Of a stretch of DNA of 64,000 nucleotides, positions 10,458 to 19,490 are shown piece after piece. The position numbers were made by a program, and so were the translations under genes. Within the stretch, counting starts at the first letter, position 1, and every line of letters starts with the position of its first letter. The DNA comes from Candidatus Zixiibacteriota bacterium (lineage in GTDB: Bacteria; Zixibacteria; MSB-5A5; GN15; JACZUZ01), in NCBI GenBank assembly GCA_024280775.1, contig JAJRPM010000003.1:37439-101438 (forward strand), given 5' to 3'. The notes beneath the pieces were generated by a model, which saw only the letters and a program-made list of their open reading frames with translations, did not search any database and was not told where the DNA came from.

Positions 10458-11072
10458 TTCCGCTGAATTGTAGAAAAAGTTATGGTACTATAAAGCACAG
10501 ACACAGGCACCATGTCCCTATTTATGGGTCAAGGCAACTCCCTCCATGCCACTATTCCGATTTCTCAAGAAAAACCGAAAAAAATATCCCTAACCTAAAT
10601 GTTACGGTTTCTGGCTGCCATAGCAGTCGAATAGCTGACTCAATAAGCAACAATAGCAAGAGGCTGTCAAGCTAGTGGGGTGGGACTTTTGGAGGGCGTA
10701 CCCTGCTCGCTGAGTAGGGTACGTGTAGTAGACAACGCGCAGAAAGCGTTCAGGACAGAAATCTGCCTATCTGGGAACTGAACCAAATCCTATAAATTCA
10801 ACCAATTCCCGAGTTTTCTGTCGAAAATCGGAGCCCAAAAAGATTCCAAGGCTGTCAGTAGCGGTCCGCTTAATGATACACCCCTCCAAATTTGCCATAA
10901 AGCTAAACGGTTTAACGTATGTGGCGCTTATGGTTTGCCCTTCTAGAACATAGTTCGAAGCTATGGTATCTAAGGATACGAGCCTTATCTGTGGCATTTG
11001 AACGTAAGTATATGGAGAACATTCGATTAGAGAGTTCGAGGATTTTGCAGCCATCTTCAAAATAATTTAGAT

Positions 11073-11449
11073 TGAACCTCCCCCGCTTTAGTGGACACAT
11101 CGAGGAGATAGGTTAACTATCAGTTCGGGACGTGGCTTGAGAAAGTCTGTGTGCAGACGCTCTTTATTGAGCCGGGTTGTCCTTGGGAGAACGGCTATAT
11201 CGAATCGTTCAATGGTAAACTTAGAGATGAGCTACTCAACGGAGAAATCCTCTACACACTCAAAGAAGCGCAAACACTGATTTAACGCTGGAGGGTTCTC
11301 TTCAACACCAAGTGCCCACACAGTTTACTGGGATATCAAACTCCGGCGGAGTTCGTTGCAAGCTCTAAAGCCCGGACGGAAATAGTCACTTGAAACAAAA
11401 CCAACGCAAAACTCTCATTCAAACCTGTCCAAAGATGGGGAGCGCCTCA
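11073..11449 (+). mobile_element. Degenerate IS3-family element copy
   Basis: Left end TGAACCTCCCCCGCTTTAGTGGACA resembles IS3-family ends; imperfect inverted right end (TGGGGAGCGCCTCA) near 11436-11449; encloses transposase remnant. Confidence 0.75.
11121..11393 (+). pseudogene. IS3-family transposase OrfB C-terminal remnant
   Basis: WLEKVCVQTLFIEPGCPWENGYIESFNGKLRDELLNGEILYTLKEAQTLI*RWRVLFNTKCPHSLLGYQTPAEF; in-frame TAA at 11283-11285, 5' part missing. Confidence 0.9.
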
Positions 11450-11492
11450 GAAATGGCGAGACTAACTTAGCAAATGGCACAACTAATGGGGG

Positions 11493-13115
11493 TTAGTCAC
11501 AAAACTCAATTTCACTCTTACGCTTGATTTTCAGTTTGGCCATTCTTGAAGTGAGCGTCGACGGGGGAATGCCAAGACGACTTGCAGCTCCATCTATTCC
11601 AGAAATCTTACCCCCCGCCTCGCGCAATACATCCACTATCATTTTGCGCTCAAACTTTGTGAGCTCAGAATATGTTTCGATAGTAAGCTCAGAAATGTTT
11701 GTCTCGGAATCTGTCTGAAAACTGTCATCTTGCACAGCGCTCACAATGCCTGGTATGTCCAGTTGAAATCTTTGACCCTGTGAGACAATGACAGCCCGCT
11801 CAATAATATTTTGTAACTCGCGAACATTTCCTGGCCACACATACTCTTTTAGCCCTTGGATATGTTTCTTCCTGAGTTGTGTTGGCTCGACTCCTATTTT
11901 CTGACAGGCAAGGTTTAGAAAATGCTGCGCTAGAGGTGGAATGTCAGCTGTCCTGAGACGAAGTGGAATTGTTTCTATCGGAAATACACTCAGGCGATAG
12001 TACAAGTCCTCACGAAACCGTCCTTCAGCAACTTCTCTCTTGAGGTCACGATTTGTCGCTGCTATGATTCGGATGTCTACTTCTCTGGAACGCTCTTCAC
12101 CGATTCGCTCAAAGACTCCCTCTTGTAGCGCGCGCAAAAGCTTACTCTGTAGTTCCATCGGTATCTCGCCAATCTCGTCCAGAAACAAAGTTCCGCCATC
12201 GGCCAGCTCGAATCTGCCACGCCGATCTCTTACAGCGCCAGAAAATGCGCCTTTGACATGACCAAAGAATTCACTTTCGAATAGTTCTCTAGGTACAGAG
12301 GCACAGTTGACCTTGATAAGGGGCCTGTCGCTGCGCGAGCTTTGGTCGTGAATTCGTCTGGCTACCAATTCCTTACCAGTGCCTGATTCACCTTGTATCA
12401 AGACTGTAGTGTCAGTAGGCGCCACAAGTTCGACTTGTCGCAATGTCTTTTGCAGCGCATGGCTGGCGCCTACAAAATCTCCCGGCACAGTTGCTGAATT
12501 AATTTCCTCTCGCAAGTATTCGTTTTCTAATTCGAGTTGTAGACGCAAGCTCTCAATTTCTTCAAATGCTCTAGCATTAGCGATTGCAGCGGCTGAATTA
12601 TCGGCGAAGGTGCGCAAGAGAGAGAGGTCTGTGCCATCTAATTTTGTCCGGCTAAAGATTGCGATGACGCCAAAGATTTGTCCACGGAACATCAACGGTT
12701 GACCAGCGAAGCTGGAAATCTTTTCGTCTCTGACCCATCGAGTGTCACGCGCCCAGTCGGCCGAATGTCCAACTATCTGAAGAAGCGCTGGCTCTCCTGT
12801 CTTACCAATTCGTCCCACCTTCCGTGCCCCCAATGGAAAGCGTCTGTGGCTACCTTCCAGAGTGTTCCATCTCAGTTCTTTGTCTTTCAAAGAAAAACCA
12901 TCGCTGGCCGCCAAATGCAAACAAGATGTCTGGTCAGGACACTCCGATTTCATTTTGCAATTCTGGCAGATGTCTCCAGGGTGAATGAGCCAGATTCGCG
13001 CCAAGACAATACCCGCCTGCTCGGCCAATCCCTCGACAATTTGTCCAAGCGCCTTTTCAAGAGAGCGCTCGTTGGCTATTGCGCCTGATAGTCGCTGTAA
13101 TTCTCTGGCATCCAT
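11493..13115 (-). CDS. Sigma54-dependent activator with N-terminal GAF, AAA+ and Fis-type HTH domains
   Basis: [43 protein letters not shown]-term HTH. Start moved from 13151 to internal Met (MDARELQRL) at 13115. Confidence 0.92.
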   Translation of the reverse strand: MDARELQRLSGAIANERSLEKALGQIVEGLAEQAGIVLARIWLIHPGDICQNCKMKSECPDQTSCLHLAASDGFSLKDKELRWNTLEGSHRRFPLGARKVGRIGKTGEPALLQIVGHSADWARDTRWVRDEKISSFAGQPLMFRGQIFGVIAIFSRTKLDGTDLSLLRTFADNSAAAIANARAFEEIESLRLQLELENEYLREEINSATVPGDFVGASHALQKTLRQVELVAPTDTTVLIQGESGTGKELVARRIHDQSSRSDRPLIKVNCASVPRELFESEFFGHVKGAFSGAVRDRRGRFELADGGTLFLDEIGEIPMELQSKLLRALQEGVFERIGEERSREVDIRIIAATNRDLKREVAEGRFREDLYYRLSVFPIETIPLRLRTADIPPLAQHFLNLACQKIGVEPTQLRKKHIQGLKEYVWPGNVRELQNIIERAVIVSQGQRFQLDIPGIVSAVQDDSFQTDSETNISELTIETYSELTKFERKMIVDVLREAGGKISGIDGAASRLGIPPSTLTSRMAKLKIKRKSEIEFCD

Positions 13116-13130
13116 ACACGAAATAATACT

Positions 13131-13180
13131 CGAAATATCGCGAATTGTCAACGAATATTAACGTATTAGCGAAATATCGC
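13131..13180. promoter_or_regulatory. Twin CGAAATATCGC inverted-repeat sites, candidate upstream activating sequences
   Basis: CGAAATATCGC at 13131-13141 and 13170-13180 (39 bp apart), each with CGA-N4-TCG dyad symmetry. Confidence 0.65.
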
Positions 13181-13249
13181 AAGTTGCGGGTCGGCATTGC
13201 TGACCAGCTAATCCAATGCGGTAAAACATCTTATATGCTCAAATCTGCG

Positions 13250-13266
13250 TTGGCATGCTATTTGAC
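13250..13266 (+). promoter_or_regulatory. Candidate sigma54 -24/-12 promoter
   Basis: TTGGCATGCTATTTGAC vs TTGGCACGN4TTGCW; differs at the second C of the -24 box and the C of the -12 GC. Confidence 0.6.
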
Positions 13267-13431
13267 ATACTTGAACTCAGAAGGCGAGTAGAAAAAAAGA
13301 AAGACATAAACATAGAATGAAAAGAACAAATCAAAAACTACAAGGAGAGAGCCAAATGGAAGAATCAAGTGGCATCACTTTAGAGAGTTAACAGTTAATC
13401 AAGCAAAAAAACTAGAAAAGAGTTAGATACA

Positions 13432-13986
13432 ATGAACAGCCTGAATGTCTTAACAACAGAAAACGCCTCATCAGAATCAGTAGAAATTTTTGAGGCCCTA
13501 AAGAATAAGTTTGGCTCCCTACCAAATATCTATGCAGTGGCTGGCAATTCACCGATTGCCCTTAAGGCGCTTTTGGATTTTGCTGACACACTAAGCTCGG
13601 GAGAGTTTTCCGCTAGTGAGATTGAAGCGATAGCTCTTGTTGTCGCCGAAGAGAATGGTTGCAATTACTGTTTGGCGGCTCACACAACAGTCGGCAAAAT
13701 GGCTGGCCTTAGCGAAGATGAAACTCTTGCCATAAGATCTGGAAAGAGTTCAGATACGAAGTTGAACGCTTTGGTTGCTCTAGCGAAAGAAGTTGTTGTC
13801 AGCGATGGTTGGCCGAACAAAGAATTGGTGGAACAATTCTTCACCGCTGGCTATAACAAAGCCGCTCTCGTCGAGCTTATTGGCTTTGTGGCGGCAAACA
13901 TTTTCAGAAACTATCTGAATCATATCGCCGACACCCCAGTCGATTTCCCAGAGACGCGTCCACTGGAAGAAAAGGCAGTTGCCTAG
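13432..13986 (+). CDS. AhpD/carboxymuconolactone decarboxylase-like peroxidase-related protein
   Basis: EENGCNYCLAAHTTVGK (CxxC...H) motif. Confidence 0.85.
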   Translation: MNSLNVLTTENASSESVEIFEALKNKFGSLPNIYAVAGNSPIALKALLDFADTLSSGEFSASEIEAIALVVAEENGCNYCLAAHTTVGKMAGLSEDETLAIRSGKSSDTKLNALVALAKEVVVSDGWPNKELVEQFFTAGYNKAALVELIGFVAANIFRNYLNHIADTPVDFPETRPLEEKAVA

Positions 13987-14046
13987 CTTCCACGAAAGAC
14001 AAGACAGATTCATAATACTAAACAATAATTGGAATAAGAGATAATC

Positions 14047-15705
14047 ATGAAAAAGCACACAAGTACGTTCAAGAAGCTAAGCGCAGCATTGGCGATATTG
14101 ATGTTTGCCGTCATAGCGGTGAATACCACACAAGCACAATTGCCGAACCCAGGTATGACAATTGACCCAGCCCGCACTGCCTTGGTCATTACCGACCCGC
14201 AGAATGATTTCCTCAGCCCTGATGGTGTGGCCTGGGGTGTTGTTGGCAAGAATGTCGAGGCCAACAATACAGTTGAGAACATCGAACGGCTCTTCAAAGC
14301 TGCCAAGAGTCAGGGGATGCCGGTTTTTGTTTCACCGCATTACTACTATCCAACCGATCATGGCTGGAAGTTCGAAGGCGCTCTTGAAGCTTTGATGCAC
14401 AAAATCGGCATGTTCGACCGGACAGGCGCTCTTGATGTCAAATCCTTTAACGGCTCAGGAGCCGATTGGCTGGCGAGTTACAAAAAGTACATTGAAGATG
14501 GCGAAACAATCATTGTCAGTCCGCACAAAGTCTATGGCCCAGAGTCTAATGACTTGGTCTTACAGCTTCGCAAGCGTGGCATCGACAAAATCATTCTTGC
14601 AGGAATGTCCGCCAACCTATGCACAGAGTCACATATGCGCGAATTACTGGAGCAGGGATTCGAAGTTGCAGTGGTTAGCAATGCCACAGCCGCAGCGGTG
14701 ATTCCCGATGGTGACGGTTACGCCGCTGCATTGACAAACTTTCGCTTTATTGCCAACACAGTTTGGACAACGACTGAAGCAGTTGAAAAGATTGAAACCT
14801 CACCAGAGCTAAGTCAGGTGCGTCACCGTACAATTGAGATCGATGGACTAAACATTTTCTATCGCGAAGCGGGATCACGTCAGAATCCAACAATCCTTCT
14901 CTTGCACGGTTTCCCGACATCGTCACACATGTTCCGCAACCTGATTCCCCAGTTGGCAAAGAGTTATCATGTAGTCGCTCCTGACTATCCAGGATTCGGC
15001 AACAGTTCAATGCCTCTGGTTGGTAAATTCGATTACACCTTCGACAAGCTAGCTGATATAGTTGATGAGTTCACACAGAAACTAGATATTAACACTTACA
15101 GTCTCTATGTGATGGACTACGGCGCTCCAGTGGGATTTAGACTAGCTGTCAAATATCCTGAGAAGATTCAATCAATAATAGTCCAAAACGGCAATGCCTA
15201 TGATGAGGGTTTGCTTGAGTTTTGGGATCCAATCAAAAAGTACTGGGACGAGAGAAGCGCCAAGAATGCAGAGCCACTTCGTGGACTCTTTACTCTGGAT
15301 GCCACCAAATGGCAGTATCTAACTGGTGTCCGCAATCCAGAGAGCATCAGCCCAGAGACATGGGAGCATGTCCAACCGCGTCTTGACCGAGATGGAAATA
15401 ATGAAATCCAGCTGGCGTTGTTCTACGACTACGGCAGCAACCCGCCGCTCTATAAGAAATGGCAAAAATACTTCCGTAAGCACAATCCAGCGATGCTAAT
15501 TGTTTGGGGCAAAGGCGATCCAATCTTCCCAGCCGAAGGCGCCTATCCCTACAAGAAGGACGTCAAGGACTTGGAATTCCATATCCTCAACACAGGACAC
15601 TTCGCGCTCGAAGAAGATGGCGATGTCATAGCCGAACTCATGCTTTCCTTCTTGGATCGCAAAGTAAAAGCCGTTAGCGCAAAAACGAATTATTCACTCA
15701 AGTAG
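14047..15705 (+). CDS. Exported fusion of isochorismatase-like cysteine hydrolase and alpha/beta hydrolase
   Basis: Signal peptide; [16 protein letters not shown] and [28 protein letters not shown]; then [50 protein letters not shown]. Confidence 0.88.
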   Translation: MKKHTSTFKKLSAALAILMFAVIAVNTTQAQLPNPGMTIDPARTALVITDPQNDFLSPDGVAWGVVGKNVEANNTVENIERLFKAAKSQGMPVFVSPHYYYPTDHGWKFEGALEALMHKIGMFDRTGALDVKSFNGSGADWLASYKKYIEDGETIIVSPHKVYGPESNDLVLQLRKRGIDKIILAGMSANLCTESHMRELLEQGFEVAVVSNATAAAVIPDGDGYAAALTNFRFIANTVWTTTEAVEKIETSPELSQVRHRTIEIDGLNIFYREAGSRQNPTILLLHGFPTSSHMFRNLIPQLAKSYHVVAPDYPGFGNSSMPLVGKFDYTFDKLADIVDEFTQKLDINTYSLYVMDYGAPVGFRLAVKYPEKIQSIIVQNGNAYDEGLLEFWDPIKKYWDERSAKNAEPLRGLFTLDATKWQYLTGVRNPESISPETWEHVQPRLDRDGNNEIQLALFYDYGSNPPLYKKWQKYFRKHNPAMLIVWGKGDPIFPAEGAYPYKKDVKDLEFHILNTGHFALEEDGDVIAELMLSFLDRKVKAVSAKTNYSLK

Positions 15706-15721
15706 AGCTGGAAGAATACGG

Positions 15722-15759
15722 GCTGCCCAATACTGTCGCAACACGGCACATTGGGCAGC
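15722..15759. promoter_or_regulatory. Intercistronic hairpin within the operon
   Basis: GCTGCCCAAT (15722-15731) / ATTGGGCAGC (15750-15759), 10-bp perfect stem. Confidence 0.55.
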
Positions 15760-15801
15760 TCGTTTGGCGCGACTGTCTTAACAATGAAAGGAGAACAGAA
15801 G

Positions 15802-16227
15802 ATGAATAGCAAAATAACCAAAAACAAAATAGTTCCGCCCTTTACTCTTGAAACCGCGACAGCAAAAGTACAATATGCACAGGACGCTTGGAACAGTTGC
15901 AACCCAGAACTTGTCGCTACTGGCTACTGTGAGAACTCTCAATGGCGCAACAGAGAAAAGTTTTTTGTGGGACGAGCAGCAATAATTGAGTTTCTCAAAA
16001 GGAAATGGGCCAAAGAACTTGACTACAAACTAATGAAAGAGCTTTGGGCATTTACCGATTATAGGATTTCAGTGCGCTTTGAATATGAGTGGCGCCAGGC
16101 AGACACTGGACAATGGTACCGTACACACGGCAACGAGCATTGGGAGTTCAATAAAAACGGACTGATGCAACGCCGTGACATGAGCGCCAACGACATTACA
16201 ATCAATGAAAACGAACGCAGATACTAA
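15802..16227 (+). CDS. DUF1348/NTF2-like protein
   Basis: PPFTLETATAKVQYAQDAWNSCNPE...WRNREKFFVGR..I.EFLKRKW..E.DYKLMKELW; start chosen after AAAGGAGAA SD. Confidence 0.8.
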   Translation: MNSKITKNKIVPPFTLETATAKVQYAQDAWNSCNPELVATGYCENSQWRNREKFFVGRAAIIEFLKRKWAKELDYKLMKELWAFTDYRISVRFEYEWRQADTGQWYRTHGNEHWEFNKNGLMQRRDMSANDITINENERRY

Positions 16228-16259
16228 CAGCAGAACTAACGACAGAAAGAAACTCAAAC

Positions 16260-16862
16260 ATGGACACACTAACAGCCATCACATCTCGCCGGGCAGTCAA
16301 ACACTTTGATTCGACACATAACTTTACGCAGCAGGAAACAGAACAGTTACTCGGCCTAGCCATCCAATCTCCGACAGCATTCAATATCCAAAACTGGAGA
16401 GTAGTCAACGTAACCGATCCAGAGCTAAGAAAACAGATCAGAGCCGCTGCGTGGGACCAATCTCAAGTAACTGATGCGTCGCTACTGCTAATTCTCTGCG
16501 CCGATTTGAAGGCCTGGGAGAAAGAGCCAAGCCGCTATTGGCAAAATGCTCCCCAAGAAGTCAATGACTTCATGCTACTAGCGATAAACCAATACTACTC
16601 CGGAAGAGAGCAAGTCCAACGTGATGAAGCCATGCGCTCTTGCGGAATCGCCGCGCAGACGTTAATGTTAGCGGCAAAGGCGATGGGCTATGATTCTTGC
16701 CCGATGGATGGTTTTGATTATGACGCGGTCGGTAAGATGATAAGTCTACCAGACGATCATGTCATTGCCATGTTTGTCGTGGTTGGCAAAGGCACGAAGG
16801 ACGCTTGGTCAAGACCAGGCCAATTGGCTCTTGGAGAAATTGTAATAGATAACAAGTACTAA
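16260..16862 (+). CDS. Nitroreductase family protein
   Basis: TSRRAVKHFD, SPTAFNIQNWR, MGYDSCPMDGFD. Confidence 0.88.
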   Translation: MDTLTAITSRRAVKHFDSTHNFTQQETEQLLGLAIQSPTAFNIQNWRVVNVTDPELRKQIRAAAWDQSQVTDASLLLILCADLKAWEKEPSRYWQNAPQEVNDFMLLAINQYYSGREQVQRDEAMRSCGIAAQTLMLAAKAMGYDSCPMDGFDYDAVGKMISLPDDHVIAMFVVVGKGTKDAWSRPGQLALGEIVIDNKY

Positions 16863-16898
16863 TACGATGGCGTGACAGAGCGCTCGAAAGAGGAAGTC

Positions 16899-17366
16899 AT
16901 GACAATGCAGACGCATGATCATAACGCGGAGTAGAAAATCTCAAAGCGTGAACAATTTACACTAGCCGCTAGCGCTACAGTGCACTGTTTACTTGGCTGT
17001 GGTATCGGTGAGGTAGTGGGAGTCATTATCGGGACCGCTTTGGCTTTGTCCAATGTACAGACAATCGTCTTGGCGGTGTCACTTGGTTTTGTCTTTGGGC
17101 TTGGACTTGGTTTGATTCCTTTACTCAAGGGCAATTACAATGTTAAGGAAGCGTTTCGTCAGGTTATGATTACCGAAGGGTTGAGCATACTTGTGATGGA
17201 GACATTTGAAGTCTTAATCGAGATTTATACTCCTAGCGTGATGGGGGCTGGACTTACGAGTTGGTTGTTTTGGGGTGGAATGACGCTGGCGCTAATAGTT
17301 GGCTTCATAGCAGCTTTTCCCGTCAATTATGTTTTGGTCGGTCGCGGCATCAGGCATATACATTAG
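16899..17366 (+). pseudogene. DUF4396-like small membrane protein with in-frame TAG at codon 12 (pseudogene, readthrough or sequencing error)
   Basis: SD AGAGGAAG then ATG at 16899: MTMQTHDHNAE*KISKREQFTLAASATVHCLLGCGIGEVVGVIIGTAL...; same frame as the 16980 ORF-track entry, which starts at an internal GTG. Confidence 0.65.
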
Positions 17367-17384
17367 GAAAACCGGAGGAGAACA

Positions 17385-17960
17385 ATGACAGACAAGAAAC
17401 CATCAAGTGATGTTGCTTTCAGTCCCGCTGTAGAAGCAGTTCAGGAACGCTTTGGTTCGCGCGCATCATATGCGCGCATGGAAGCAAAAGGCGGATTCAC
17501 TGTTGAAATCACAGAAGACCTAAAGGCCTTCATAAGTGAACGCGACTCGTTCTATCTTTCAACAGCCAGCGCCGATGGACAACCCTATATTCAACATCGC
17601 GGCGGCCCGAAGGGCTTTCTAACTGTACTTGATGTACACACCTTGGCCTTTGGTGATTTCAAAGGTAATCGACAATATATCTCAGTCGGGAACCTCACAG
17701 AAAACAACAAAGTCTGTTTGTTCTTAATGGATTATATAAATCGCAAAAGAGTCAAAATTTGGGGTACAGCAAGAGTCATTGAAGACGATGCAGAACTGTT
17801 GGAAAAAGTGACCAGTACCGGCTACAAGGGCAAGCCCGAATGTGTCTTTGTTATCGATGTGGCAGTTTGGGATGTGAATTGCCCGCAACATATTACACCA
17901 AGGTATACCAAAACTGAGATTGAAGATCTCGATATTTGTAACGGCTGCGCGCCAGAATAG
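17385..17960 (+). CDS. Pyridoxamine 5'-phosphate oxidase-like FMN-binding protein
   Basis: FISERDSFYLSTASADGQPYIQHRGGPKGFLTVLDVHTLAFGDFKGNRQYISVGNL. Confidence 0.85.
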   Translation: MTDKKPSSDVAFSPAVEAVQERFGSRASYARMEAKGGFTVEITEDLKAFISERDSFYLSTASADGQPYIQHRGGPKGFLTVLDVHTLAFGDFKGNRQYISVGNLTENNKVCLFLMDYINRKRVKIWGTARVIEDDAELLEKVTSTGYKGKPECVFVIDVAVWDVNCPQHITPRYTKTEIEDLDICNGCAPE

Positions 17961-18108
17961 TCTGTGTGTCGACAAAATATCAAAGGAACATGGACATACA
18001 AAAAACTGTAGTTTATATGGAAGGAACAGCATATCATTGGCGAGTTGAATGTCGATCCGAATTTACTTAGAGAGATTTATGTAGAGGCAAACATATGAAG
18101 AAAATTTC

Positions 18109-19476
18109 ATGAAGAAGTCTAAGAAACACGGAATTATCAATAAGGGCATGTCCTTAGTCGCAGATGTGCAGCCAGGCGAGATGAAAATGGCTGCGCTTAT
18201 GACTTTGACTATCTTTCTCATCCTCGCGTCCTATTTGACAGCCAAGGTTGTCCGCGAACCACTTATTCTGGCCAGTGGTGGAGCTGAGCTCAAGAGCTAT
18301 GCTTCTGCATTTCAGGTTGGCTTGCTACTTATAATAGTACATCTTTATACAAAATGTGTTTGTACATTCAATCGCCGTAAACTGATCAACTCAGTGACGC
18401 TGTTTTTTGCGGCTTGCTTGGTTGTTTTTTGGGGAATCCTGACTTTTCTCGGTCCGATGAACGGAATTATTTATTACCTCTGGACTGGAATTTTCAGCTT
18501 AGTGATTATTGCGCAATTCTGGTCATTTGCTAATGATGTCTACAATCCTGAACAGGGCAAGAGAATATTCGTCTTTTTGGCTTTTGGAGCTTCAGCTGGT
18601 GGTGTTTTTGGTCCCATGTTAGTCGGCCAAATTTTGGAACTCGTTGGGCTGTACAACCTCTTGCTGGTTTCCGCTAGTATGTTACTAATAAGCTTGGCTT
18701 TGATGAATTACATAGAATCGCGCATCTACCTAGATGAGAGTCATTGCCAATCAACTGCTGGTGAGGAAAAAGGACAAAAAGTTATTAGCCATAAGGGTCC
18801 ACTAACGATAGTTATGCAAAGTCGCTATTTGCTCCTGATAGCGCTTTTGGCGTTAGTTTCTAATTGGGTCAACTCCACAGGAGAATACATCCTAGGCAGA
18901 ACTGTGGGAGAAACTGCCACACAGATGTTTGCAGGTTTAGAAAATGCGACCGAACTTAAGCATGATTATATCGGAGGGTTCTATGCGGACTTCTATAGTA
19001 TTGTTGGATTTTTGGGTCTAGCAATACAATTACTCCTTGTCTCTCGTATAGTAAAATACTTGGGTATTCGCGTTGCGCTGATGGTATTGCCCATCATTGC
19101 TCTGGGTGGCTATGCCACCATGGCTCTTATCCCTGCTCTAGGATTCATACGCTGGGCAAAGACCGCTGAAAACTCAACCGACTATTCGCTCAATAGCACT
19201 GTTAGACAGATATTATTCTTACCGACAACGCGTGAAGAAAAATACAAAGCCAAAGTAGCCATCGACACGCTCTTCGTGCGCGCTGGAGACTTGTTGTCAG
19301 CGGGCTTAGTCTTCGTTGGCGCCGAACTTCTTGCGTTTTCAGTTAGTCAATTTGCTATGGTATCAATCGCGCTAGTCTTGTTCTGGCTCTTACTGGCGTT
19401 CCTAATTGGCAAGGAGAATCAAAAGCTAGTCAGCTCAGCGCCTATCGAGACATCCAAACAACCAGAGCTCACATAG
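18109..19476 (+). CDS. TLC/Npt-type nucleotide transporter-like (ATP/ADP translocase family) membrane protein
   Basis: Polytopic; VVREPLILASGGAELKSYASAFQ, LNSTVRQILFLPTTREEKYKAKVAIDTLFVRAGDLLSAG signature. Confidence 0.72.
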   Translation: MKKSKKHGIINKGMSLVADVQPGEMKMAALMTLTIFLILASYLTAKVVREPLILASGGAELKSYASAFQVGLLLIIVHLYTKCVCTFNRRKLINSVTLFFAACLVVFWGILTFLGPMNGIIYYLWTGIFSLVIIAQFWSFANDVYNPEQGKRIFVFLAFGASAGGVFGPMLVGQILELVGLYNLLLVSASMLLISLALMNYIESRIYLDESHCQSTAGEEKGQKVISHKGPLTIVMQSRYLLLIALLALVSNWVNSTGEYILGRTVGETATQMFAGLENATELKHDYIGGFYADFYSIVGFLGLAIQLLLVSRIVKYLGIRVALMVLPIIALGGYATMALIPALGFIRWAKTAENSTDYSLNSTVRQILFLPTTREEKYKAKVAIDTLFVRAGDLLSAGLVFVGAELLAFSVSQFAMVSIALVLFWLLLAFLIGKENQKLVSSAPIETSKQPELT

Positions 19477-19490
19477 CTCCTCACTCAAAA

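Noticed and set aside
10767-11060. 97-aa minus-strand ORF as a real gene
   Set aside because: No recognisable motif and it lies beside IS debris; cannot be supported.
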